64,000 nt of DNA from Nitrosomonas communis (GTDB taxonomy: Bacteria > Pseudomonadota > Gammaproteobacteria > Burkholderiales > Nitrosomonadaceae). The first letter of the stretch is position 1. Each line of letters starts with the position of its first letter. Where the stretch lies: assembly GCF_024102715.1 (NCBI RefSeq), contig NZ_JAGFJM010000017.1:1-64000 (forward strand). The letters run 5' to 3'. Below, one piece after another: positions 47,763 through 56,151 of this stretch. Below the pieces are notes generated by a model. That model had not been told where the DNA came from. It did no database searches and was given only the letters and a program-made list of their open reading frames with translations. Made by a program: the position numbers and the translations under genes.

Positions 47763-48038
47763 GATACTTAACCTCCTTCTTCGTAAATTAGCGCTGATTT
47801 ATCATGATATGTACCAGCACCTTAAATAACTTGGATTAAGCCAGAAGCCTGATTGCAAATTTAATCTACTAAGATCAAAAAGTACGCTTCCTTGATCAAA
47901 ATTAAAATAAGCAAAAACCTTAATTTGATCTCAGGAAAATGCTTAGAAAATAAGATCAGGAGTTTTTTATAAAATAATGGGGTGCCAGACTTTGCGGTAT
48001 TCCCTGCAATAATTTTTGCCTGGCTTGATAGGAAGCAG
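47763..48038 (-). promoter_or_regulatory. Upstream region of copper-oxidase block with repeated GATC motifs
   Basis: A 276-base AT-rich gap between the symporter stop and the Kazal gene. Four GATC-centred motifs (AAGATCA at 47872 and 47953; TTGATC at 47892 and 47935) lie within 85 bases. The first three GATCs are spaced 21 and 43 bases, near whole helical turns. Likely contains the promoter of the block and possibly operator sites; no sure -10/-35 pair was picked. Confidence 0.35.
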
Positions 48039-49523
48039 CTAGCGCGGCGTCACATGATGCGTCTTCATAGCCGCATGATGCTGCAATTCGTGCAAAGGCC
48101 GGCCAGGCGTTTTGTGCTCAACCCACTGTGGCAGCAACGAGCCGGCGAGCATGCCCAATGCCGAAATGCCAAGACCAATCAACTGCGCTGGTACGAGGCT
48201 TTCTTCGCCAATCAGGATTTCGATCATGAGCCAGGAGAGCAAACCACCGAAAATAGCTGCAAGTGCACCTTGAGTGGTCGCACGTTTCCAGAGTATGCCA
48301 CAGAGCAGTGGTACGAATGCGCCGGCCAGCGTGACCTTGTAGGCGCTTTCAACCATTTCGAATATAGTGGAAGAAGAATACAGTGCAAAAGCGAGCACAG
48401 TAGCGCCGAAACCAAGCAACGTCGCGCGCATGACCCAAAGGAACTGGCGATCATTCATTTTTGGCCAGAAACCACGGAGCACATTTTCGGCAAAAGTGAC
48501 TGAAGGTGCCAGCAGGGTGGCTGACGAGCAGCTCATGATCGCAGATATCACTGCGCCGAAGAACAGCACCTGAGCAGCCAGTGGCGTATGCTGCAATACC
48601 AGCGCAGGCAGTAACAACTGCGAATCCTCTAGTAGCAATTTTGAAAATAATGTTGGATCGATCAAGGTAGCAGAATAAGCGATGAACATCGGCACAAAGG
48701 TGAAACTGAAATAGATCAAAGCACCCAGCACGGAACCCCACAGGGCGACATGAGCGTTCTTCGCCGAGGTGACGCGCTGAAACACATCCTGCTGCGGAAT
48801 GGAACCGAGCATCATAGTGAGCCAAGCACCGAGGAAGGCAATCCATTTCAGTGGGTCCATTTCCGGGAAAAAATTAAGCTTGCCTGCCAGACTGGCATGA
48901 TCGATAACCGCGGTGGCACCGCCGCTGACTTTGCCGCTGATAATCCAGGCGATAAAAAACAGGCCGCTCATCGATACAAACATCTGCACAAAATCCAGGA
49001 TAGCCACAGAGAACATGCCACCGAATGTGGTGTAGGTGAGCACGATAGCAGTACCGAGTATCATGCCGGTTTCCTGGCTTACCGTGCCATCGGTGACGAC
49101 ATGAAAAATCAGGCCGAGCGCCTTGATCTGCGCTGCGACCCAGCCCAGGTAGGCCGCAACGATGCAGAGCGAAGTAAGCACTTCGACTGTGCGGCTGTAA
49201 CGCATGCGGTAAAAGTCACCGAGCGTAAGGATATTGAGCCGGTAGAGGTAGCGTGAGAACAAGATACCGGCGATAACCAGGCACATCGAAGAACCAAACG
49301 GGTCAGCAGCTATGCCGGTCAGACCTTCCTTTACGAAAGTAGCCGGTACACCGAATACAGCTTCGGCACCAAACCAGGTAGCAAACACAGTAGCAGTCAC
49401 TACTGGCAGCGGTAGGGAGCGGCCGGCGACAGCAAAGTCTTTGGCGTTGTGTACGCGCGTTGCCGCATAGAGACCAATGCCCACAGAAACCATCAGATAG
49501 AAAATGACGAACCACAGCAGCAT
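48039..49523 (-). CDS. Sodium:solute symporter family protein
   Basis: A 494-residue inner-membrane transporter with about 13 helices. The SSS family phrases are seen in DFAVAGRSLPLPVVTATVFATWFGAEAVFG, SRYLYRLNILTLGDFYRMRYSR and LGSIPQQDVFQRVTSAKNA. It imports a small organic solute with sodium; the substrate (proline, pantothenate, a carboxylate or other) cannot be read from sequence. It is divergent from the acyl synthetase gene and precedes the copper-oxidase block on the same strand, but the 276-base gap suggests separate units. Confidence 0.88.
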   Translation of the reverse strand: MLLWFVIFYLMVSVGIGLYAATRVHNAKDFAVAGRSLPLPVVTATVFATWFGAEAVFGVPATFVKEGLTGIAADPFGSSMCLVIAGILFSRYLYRLNILTLGDFYRMRYSRTVEVLTSLCIVAAYLGWVAAQIKALGLIFHVVTDGTVSQETGMILGTAIVLTYTTFGGMFSVAILDFVQMFVSMSGLFFIAWIISGKVSGGATAVIDHASLAGKLNFFPEMDPLKWIAFLGAWLTMMLGSIPQQDVFQRVTSAKNAHVALWGSVLGALIYFSFTFVPMFIAYSATLIDPTLFSKLLLEDSQLLLPALVLQHTPLAAQVLFFGAVISAIMSCSSATLLAPSVTFAENVLRGFWPKMNDRQFLWVMRATLLGFGATVLAFALYSSSTIFEMVESAYKVTLAGAFVPLLCGILWKRATTQGALAAIFGGLLSWLMIEILIGEESLVPAQLIGLGISALGMLAGSLLPQWVEHKTPGRPLHELQHHAAMKTHHVTPR

Positions 49524-49794
49524 GGCAGTATTACCAGGAAATGATAAAAATTAATATTTAATCGTATGTTAGCAAGGGCAGGATTATACTGATGGAGAAG
49601 AGGAAAATAAATGTTCAATTCTGCTACAAAACTTTGTAAAGAAAAGTCTTCTTACTATTTTTCCTGTCAGAGTTGTCCGTTGGTATGGAAAGCAGGTCAG
49701 TTAGGCGGAAGATACGAAAGAGTCTAATTCGTTGATCGCCATTTTTTAAGCTGACTCAATTGAGGGTAAACCTGCCGTCAATAGGGGAGAGATC

Positions 49795-52512
49795 ATGTCC
49801 AAGCGCATTCAGGGATGCGAAATACCTCATCTCGCAACGCTCAGCACGCTGATTGACTCGTTCGCGGGGCGTAAATCTTCGGCTATTTACGTATTGCAGA
49901 AGCAGGGAATGCGTGTGTGGACCTATAGTGAGCTGCTCGACCAAGTCTTGACGCTTGCGCGCGGGTTATCCAATCTCGGCGTGGGCAAAAGTGATCGCAT
50001 TGCTTTGCTTGCTTTTAATCGTGCCGAGACCATACTGGCGGCACTTGCGATCTTGAAAACGGGTGCAGCAGTAGTGCCAATTGATGCGCAACTCGGCACA
50101 CAAACACTCGAATTCATGCTTGCTGATAGCGAAGTGCGCATCGTATGCGTAACAGCCGATCATCTATCCCGGTTCGAGGCCTTGACCGGTGGCCAGGATT
50201 TGCAGCTTATCGTGTTGGACGGAGATGAGAAGAATTCGCGGCACTGGCGCCAGCTGCTGAGGAATGAAAGTGTGATTTTGCCCGAAATCAACCCAACCGA
50301 TCCGGCGGCACTGTTTTATACTTCGGGCACCACCGGCCGACCCAAAGGCGTGCCGCTCACTCATGCCAACATCACTTTTTCGCTCAATGGACTGTGCCAA
50401 ACCCGCGTCACTATGCCTGACGACAGATTGCTGCTGCCATTGCCTTTGCATCATGTTTTTCCTTTCGTCTGCGGCATGCTGTTACCGCTTGCGTTAGGTT
50501 TGGCAATGGTCTTGCCGTATGCCCTGACTGGCCCTCAAATTGTGCGAGCCTTGCAACAAGGCAAGGCCACGATCATCATCGGCGTTCCTCGTCTCTATGA
50601 TGCACTGTACACGGCGATCGCTGCGCGTGTTCGCGCTCAGGGCAAAGCCACCCACGTTTTCTTTTCCAGCATGCTTAAGGTATCCATGTCTATGAGGCGT
50701 GTGTTTGGCTGGCGCATGGGACAATGGTTGTTCCGGCCGATGCACCGGCACTTTGCGCCCACATTGCGACTAACCGTTTGCGGCGGCGCGGCGCTCAATC
50801 CTGAGCTGGCATGGAAGCTCGATGGGCTGGGGTGGCAACTGATGATCGGTTATGGTCTGACCGAGACCTCACCCGGCATTAGCACTGATCATCCTGCCAG
50901 CCTTCGTATCGGCAGCGTCGGAAAGCCGTTTCCTGGCGTGCATGTCCGCCTGGCGCCGCTCGCGGAAATGAGCGGAAAAGAGGAGGCGTATGGCGAAGTG
51001 CAAGTGCGCGGGCCCAACGTCTTTGCAGGTTATCATCATCTGCCTGAGGAAACGGCCAAGGCATTTACCGGTGATGGCTGGTTCCGGACGGGTGATCTCG
51101 GCTGGTTCGATGCAGATGGCTATCTTTTCCTGTTCGGACGGGCCTCCACGCTGATCGTGACAGAGGGGGGTGAAAACGTTCAGCCAGAAGATGTCGAGGA
51201 AATTTATCAACGGCATCCCGTCATCCGCGAGCTTGGCATCCTGGCGCAGGCAGGACGGCTCGTTGCTGTCATCGTGCCGGAGATGCGCGAGGTCCGGCGT
51301 CGAGAGAGCGATATTGAAAGCGCTGTACGCGAGGCGCTCGTGGCAACGGCACATGCCCTTCCTTCGTATCAACGCATCACGGATTATGGCATCACACGTG
51401 ATCCTTTGCCGCGCACCCGCTTGGGCAAACTGCAGCGCCACCGCCTGAAAGAGTGCTATCTGGAGGCGAAAAAAGCCATGAGATCGGTCGCGACAGTCGC
51501 CGGATTTTTTTCTTTGGAAGAACTCGCTGAGCAGGATCGGGCGTTGTTCGATGATCCTGCTGCCCGCAATGTCTGGGAGTGGCTCACGGCACGTTATGCA
51601 TCGAAACATCTGACGCTCAATACCAGCCCACAACTTGATCTCGGCATCGATTCGATCGAATGGCTGAATGTGACACTCGAAATCGGTGAACGTACCGGCA
51701 TCGACTTGAGTGAAGAGGCCATTGGTCGTATCGATACAGTGCGCGATCTGCTGCGAGAGGTGAGCGAAGCTTCTGCAGCTAGATCCGCTGCCACGCCGCT
51801 CGATCAGCCCGAAGAATTTTTGTCGCCGCAGCAGAAACGCTGGCTGAAACTGCACGGCCTGTTTCTATCGAGTGTGGCTCGGTCGCTCTATGCGATTAAC
51901 CGTCAGGTGATGCGATGTGCTTTTCGCGTGCGTGCAGCGGGGCTGGAACACGTGCCTGCTGACAGTCAATTTGTCCTGGTCAGTAGCCATGTCAGCAATC
52001 TCGGCCCCTTTGTACTCGCGGCAGTCCTTGATTATCATCGCTTGCGTCGCACCTACTGGGCTGGCTTTACCGGCGCAGCATTTCGCAATATGGTTTTTCG
52101 TTTGGTGAGCCGAATTGCGCAAGTGGTGCCTATTGATCCTGAAAGCAAAGCTATTTCGAGTCTGGCCTTCGGATCAGCGGTTCTGCGCAGAGGAGGTAAT
52201 CTGGTCTGGTTCCCCGAAGGTAGTCGATCGGCCAGCGGACGCCTGCAACCGTTCAGGCCGGGCATCGGCATGCTGCTATCGCGCTATCCGGTCACGGTGG
52301 TGCCTGCTGCCATTATCGGTGCCTACGAGTCCCTGCCGGTGGGCGCGGTGTTACCGCATTTCCGACCCATCACCGTGATCTTCGGACCGCCACTGCAGCC
52401 ACAAGATCTTATGTGCCATGGCAAGGACGCAAGTCCGGAAGAGTACATCGTACATGGACTTGAGCAGGCAGTGGCTAGCGTGCTGGCAAAGGTGCCGCGG
52501 GAAGCGGCGTAG
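49795..52512 (+). CDS. Three-domain AMP-ligase / acyl carrier / acyltransferase
   Basis: 905 residues. 1-555: an acyl-AMP ligase with ALFYTSGTTGRPKGVPLTH, GYGLTETSP and WFRTGDLGWFD. About 580-665: an acyl carrier domain with the phosphopantetheine serine in LGIDSIEW. About 690-900: a PlsC-type acyltransferase with WFPEGSRSASGRLQPFRPG. The order resembles Aas turned around (Aas is acyltransferase-ligase). The acyltransferase HX4D motif reads HVSNLG: the Asp is replaced by Gly737, so activity is doubtful. A start with GGGGAGAG upstream is clear. Probably activates and transfers fatty acids for lipid remodelling or a special lipid; inferred. Confidence 0.85.
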   Translation: MSKRIQGCEIPHLATLSTLIDSFAGRKSSAIYVLQKQGMRVWTYSELLDQVLTLARGLSNLGVGKSDRIALLAFNRAETILAALAILKTGAAVVPIDAQLGTQTLEFMLADSEVRIVCVTADHLSRFEALTGGQDLQLIVLDGDEKNSRHWRQLLRNESVILPEINPTDPAALFYTSGTTGRPKGVPLTHANITFSLNGLCQTRVTMPDDRLLLPLPLHHVFPFVCGMLLPLALGLAMVLPYALTGPQIVRALQQGKATIIIGVPRLYDALYTAIAARVRAQGKATHVFFSSMLKVSMSMRRVFGWRMGQWLFRPMHRHFAPTLRLTVCGGAALNPELAWKLDGLGWQLMIGYGLTETSPGISTDHPASLRIGSVGKPFPGVHVRLAPLAEMSGKEEAYGEVQVRGPNVFAGYHHLPEETAKAFTGDGWFRTGDLGWFDADGYLFLFGRASTLIVTEGGENVQPEDVEEIYQRHPVIRELGILAQAGRLVAVIVPEMREVRRRESDIESAVREALVATAHALPSYQRITDYGITRDPLPRTRLGKLQRHRLKECYLEAKKAMRSVATVAGFFSLEELAEQDRALFDDPAARNVWEWLTARYASKHLTLNTSPQLDLGIDSIEWLNVTLEIGERTGIDLSEEAIGRIDTVRDLLREVSEASAARSAATPLDQPEEFLSPQQKRWLKLHGLFLSSVARSLYAINRQVMRCAFRVRAAGLEHVPADSQFVLVSSHVSNLGPFVLAAVLDYHRLRRTYWAGFTGAAFRNMVFRLVSRIAQVVPIDPESKAISSLAFGSAVLRRGGNLVWFPEGSRSASGRLQPFRPGIGMLLSRYPVTVVPAAIIGAYESLPVGAVLPHFRPITVIFGPPLQPQDLMCHGKDASPEEYIVHGLEQAVASVLAKVPREAA

Positions 52513-52549
52513 CCGCTCAACATCGATCAGTATTTGCCTGATAAAGGTG

Positions 52550-52903
52550 TCATTTCTGCACCCATTGCCCATTGTCTTTTTGCACCCAGGTACCGGCAGG
52601 GATTTTCTTGAATATTTCCGCAGCATAAACTTTTGCCACCTGATCGACGCTTACACCCTGGGCAGCAGCTTTTTGCTGATAAATCGCTCTGCGCTGGGCG
52701 TTAATGGCATTCGCCTCTGCCTGGGCGCTGGGATTTCTGGCGACGACGTAGCCGCTGAGGCTTTCACCAATCGCGCCCGAGGCACGCAGCTGTTCAAGGT
52801 TGTCGGCCCACGCTGGCGCTCCATAGAGTGCCAGTGACAGTAAAGTGGTGCAAACGATTTGCAAAATGGGTTTTTTCTTCAGTATGCTTGGCATACGCAG
52901 CAT
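52550..52903 (-). CDS. ydbL: YdbL-like periplasmic protein (DUF1318)
   Basis: A 117-residue protein with a signal peptide ending PAWA near residue 33. The mature part matches the DUF1318/YdbL family: GAIGES-SGYVVARNPSAQAEANAINAQRRA and VYAAEIF-KIPAGTW. It helps the YdbH-YnbE pair, a proposed lipid-transfer bridge across the periplasm. GGAGAA six bases upstream supports the start. Third gene of the ydbH-ynbE-ydbL set, 30 bases after ynbE. Confidence 0.85.
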   Translation of the reverse strand: MLRMPSILKKKPILQIVCTTLLSLALYGAPAWADNLEQLRASGAIGESLSGYVVARNPSAQAEANAINAQRRAIYQQKAAAQGVSVDQVAKVYAAEIFKKIPAGTWVQKDNGQWVQK

Positions 52904-52933
52904 GATGTTCTCCTTATTGATCTAATTCGGGCG

Positions 52934-53149
52934 CTAAAAGACATTCGGATTGGCTTCAATATCTTTCTTCGCTTCTTCTTCAAGTTTTACGCGTATATCG
53001 GCATCCAGCTTGACATTGAGGTTAATGGTGATGGGCTCTTGCGGTGCTTCGACTTTGACTGTTGGCGCGCAGGCGGCAATTGCCAGGCAGCACAGCAGCA
53101 GTGATGCGCTGGCCGATGAAATTTCTTTGATTCGATGAGTTTTATGCAC
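52934..53149 (-). CDS. ynbE: YnbE-like lipoprotein
   Basis: A 71-residue lipoprotein if the GTG at 53149 is the start; AAGGA lies nine bases ahead, and upstream residues of the longer frame do not fit a signal peptide. The lipobox is IAAC near residue 26. The mature part has the family phrase EPITINLNVKLDADIRVKLEEE. YnbE sits in the outer membrane and pairs with YdbH. It is encoded 102 bases after ydbH. Confidence 0.85.
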   Translation of the reverse strand: MHKTHRIKEISSASASLLLCCLAIAACAPTVKVEAPQEPITINLNVKLDADIRVKLEEEAKKDIEANPNVF

Positions 53150-53251
53150 GGTTGCATTCCTTTTCTGATTGATTGCAGATGCGATGTTGCTGTTCATTCT
53201 GGCAGTGATCATGACAACATACAATATAGCGATAGTTTGACTCAATAAAAT

Positions 53252-56032
53252 TTAACGCAACCTGAATAACTCGCGCAAAACTTCGTTGGATAGCCTGTAA
53301 CCCTGACCAATGGCCTGCAGAATCTGGCCGATATTACTTTCAAGATTGAGATTCAAGCGAAACATCTGTCCCTGTTTCACATTGGGATTATTTCCCAGCA
53401 AGGAGAGGGTGGCTATCAGGTCATGCGTTGCAGACTTATCCAGCTGGAGTGACAATTCAGTGTAATGAAAATCCTGCAATGCCTGAAGCAGCAGATCCAT
53501 TTCTTTACCTGCACCGGCTAGTAGTTGCGCGGCTTTCTCGGAATGGAACTGCAGCGTGCCAGGCGTTTGTGCCGCGAGATGGCTGTTTTGTATGATGATC
53601 TGATTGCCTGCGAACGTGATCGGAATATTGCCAGCGAGACGGCCGCTGCCGGTCAATCCTTGCACCTGTATCTGATCGAACAGAGCTGCGAGATCGAGGT
53701 TGTCCACACCTATCACCACATCGTTGCGAGCAGAGGTCGGATCGATGACCGTGGGTCCAAGAGATACGATTCCCCCAAGCAAGAACAGGGTTGCTTTATC
53801 AATGGCCAGTCGAGGCGGGGAGCCTCCGATCTGGTAAGAGAGCGCCAGGCTTTCCATGGGAATGCCAGGATCAATACGTCGAATGGTGAGGGTCTGCTGC
53901 GGTGGCGTCCTGGGCGATAATAAATCAGTTAAATTCAATATCGCATTCAGATTGCTGATGCTGGCAGCTTGATGAACAAACGATACATTGTCCAGATCAA
54001 GTACGCCACTGCTGTGGATGCTGTTCTGTGACCACTTGAACTGAGCGCTGGCGCTAACCGTGCCGCTCACATCCTCCAGCTCGCCAAGAGCGGGTGCAAG
54101 CGCTTGGGGTTGCAAGCCGCCTGCTGAAAAAGTTAAGGGAGTGATCGTTATTGTTGCCATGCCGTCACCACTGGCCGGCGCCTGCTCGCCAGTGAGGGTC
54201 AAATAGCGTGTGCCCGGGATGCCGCCGACAGCACGGAGCGAATACACGCCGGCTTGTCCTTGCGCAGATTTGTTTCTGATGCTGCCGGAAATGGAAATCG
54301 GTGCAAAGTGGGGCGTCGCTGCCAGATGCTGCAACTGACTGATAGTGAAATCGGCAATCTTGTCCGTGCCTGTGACACCTAAGGGGAACGTTGCGGCTAT
54401 ATTATTCAGCTGTATCTGTGATTGCGCCAGGGTAAGGCGCATACCGCTGATGGCGAGCTGGCCTTGGGATGGTTTACCTGTTTCAAGCTGTCCGCTCAGG
54501 ACTATTTTCCCAGGGTGAATCTGTGCCTCAATTGCTTGAGCCTTGTCCTGTTCGGCCAGCAGGGTGAAAGTTGTTGCTGTTGCTGTCAGGCGATGTTTGA
54601 GTGCCATGCCGTGCGGTTTTTTCACCAGTTCGATTTCCAGTTGGGGAATGGACAGGCTTAGAGGATCCTGCAAATGGACAGCATCAGTGGCGGCGATTTT
54701 ATCAAGTTTGACCTGTCCCGCCCTTTGCAATCCGATACGCCAGTTGTCATGATCGAGGCGGATCTGCAGCGGCAAGACAGCAGATGCCCGGTGTGCAACC
54801 AGCGATCCGGCAGCCAGCCTATTCGCATCGGTATGCAGATTGAGCCTGCCAGAACCCTGGGCGAGGGCTACCTCAAGCTTGAGCTGACTTGTTAGCCCGG
54901 TTACTTTTTGTGGATAGCTGAGCGTTTGTACTTCAAGCTGAGCTTGTCCGGTCAGCGTACTGTGCCGCAGCCAGCTCAAGTCATGCAGGCCATGATGGCG
55001 AAGTTCCTGGAAAGGAAGTCTCTGCCCCTTGATTTTCATCGCTAATACCACTGATCCTGCACTGGGCTGTGCAACGCCAAGCCATTGCCATGGATAATGA
55101 CTGGCTGCGCCGCGCACGTTGAGAGCAAGCTCGATGTCGGGTGTGGCAGGATAATCACGTGCTATCGCATGTAAATGCGCAACCAATGCATCATCAGCGG
55201 CCAGTAGTTCGCCAGTTAATCGGGCATCAGTGGCATCTATTTGTAAACTGATGCTGGCTTGCTCAAACACCTGCGCTGTCTGGCCGGTAGCAGACAGATG
55301 GATATCGGCTAACATGAATTCAGCATTGATAAGCTGCGGATGCATGCCTGTCAGTGTGAAAGCTGCCTCGCCAGTAAGGCTGGAGATTTGTGTCTCGGGT
55401 AAGCTCAGCACGCCTTCTGATACTGTGATCTTGCCTTGCAGGCTGCCATCATGGTCCATGGTTGCGGTCAGTGTGCTTCTGGTCCGGCCCGCTGGGCTAG
55501 CGATTTCAGTGATCAGGCGGGCAGACAGCATGCCTGACCGAGCTTGCTCAATATCGCCTGCCAGCGCGATGACGATATCACCCCAGGCTGAACGCGCATG
55601 AATAGCTGAATCCCTTAGTGCGATGGCAGGCAGGATAATCGCGTGCGAATTTCCGCCGTTGGCAGAAAGCAGGGGCTGCAGCGAACCCAACGGAGGACGT
55701 TCACCGCTCAGATCGAGCGCTATTTGCAGTCCGCTCACTTGAACTGAGCCTATCATGCCTGCGAGCAGGTCGCGTAAATGCCAGGAGACATGAATTGTGT
55801 CAACATGCAGCTCGTTAGCAGTACCTATTGTCAAGTCGTGCAATAGCAGGCCATCAAGCGAAATCTCTACAACTGAGAGAGATTGCAACGGAATGTTTTG
55901 TTCGCGTAACTGGTAGCTGATGAGCGATGCTAGCAGCGGAGCGCGAAATAGATAGAGACCCATGCCGGTTATAATGGCAAGGCTCGTCAGAGTCAGTAAC
56001 CAATTAGCTAAATGTTTGTTTGGCTTGCTCAT
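53252..56032 (-). CDS. ydbH: YdbH-like AsmA-type envelope protein
   Basis: A 926-residue protein with one N-terminal inner-membrane helix (about residues 12-30) and a long periplasmic body of repeated beta strands. The C-terminal third carries the YdbH family signature (IPMESLALSYQIGGSPPRLAIDKATLFLLGG, VQGLTGSGRLAGNIPI, NLESNIGQILQAIGQGYRLS). YdbH belongs to the AsmA-like bridge proteins (with TamB and YhdP) that move phospholipids toward the outer membrane. ATG 56032 is taken over the TTG at 56035. The operon with ynbE and ydbL repeats the E. coli order. Confidence 0.88.
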   Translation of the reverse strand: MSKPNKHLANWLLTLTSLAIITGMGLYLFRAPLLASLISYQLREQNIPLQSLSVVEISLDGLLLHDLTIGTANELHVDTIHVSWHLRDLLAGMIGSVQVSGLQIALDLSGERPPLGSLQPLLSANGGNSHAIILPAIALRDSAIHARSAWGDIVIALAGDIEQARSGMLSARLITEIASPAGRTRSTLTATMDHDGSLQGKITVSEGVLSLPETQISSLTGEAAFTLTGMHPQLINAEFMLADIHLSATGQTAQVFEQASISLQIDATDARLTGELLAADDALVAHLHAIARDYPATPDIELALNVRGAASHYPWQWLGVAQPSAGSVVLAMKIKGQRLPFQELRHHGLHDLSWLRHSTLTGQAQLEVQTLSYPQKVTGLTSQLKLEVALAQGSGRLNLHTDANRLAAGSLVAHRASAVLPLQIRLDHDNWRIGLQRAGQVKLDKIAATDAVHLQDPLSLSIPQLEIELVKKPHGMALKHRLTATATTFTLLAEQDKAQAIEAQIHPGKIVLSGQLETGKPSQGQLAISGMRLTLAQSQIQLNNIAATFPLGVTGTDKIADFTISQLQHLAATPHFAPISISGSIRNKSAQGQAGVYSLRAVGGIPGTRYLTLTGEQAPASGDGMATITITPLTFSAGGLQPQALAPALGELEDVSGTVSASAQFKWSQNSIHSSGVLDLDNVSFVHQAASISNLNAILNLTDLLSPRTPPQQTLTIRRIDPGIPMESLALSYQIGGSPPRLAIDKATLFLLGGIVSLGPTVIDPTSARNDVVIGVDNLDLAALFDQIQVQGLTGSGRLAGNIPITFAGNQIIIQNSHLAAQTPGTLQFHSEKAAQLLAGAGKEMDLLLQALQDFHYTELSLQLDKSATHDLIATLSLLGNNPNVKQGQMFRLNLNLESNIGQILQAIGQGYRLSNEVLRELFRLR

Positions 56033-56151
56033 CAATACTGTTTGAAATAACTAATAAAATCTATTGTGGCAATTAAGCGGATCATAGATTCCGGCAATAG
56101 TATTCAGAGATATTACCGGAGGGAATGCTGATTTTGCCGGAATCCAACTAT

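Noticed and set aside
50869..51855. 328-codon minus-strand open frame
   Set aside because: It lies wholly antisense to the acyl-ligase domain of the 905-residue protein, which has clear motifs; the antisense product has no recognisable domain and follows the GC-rich codon pattern of the real gene.
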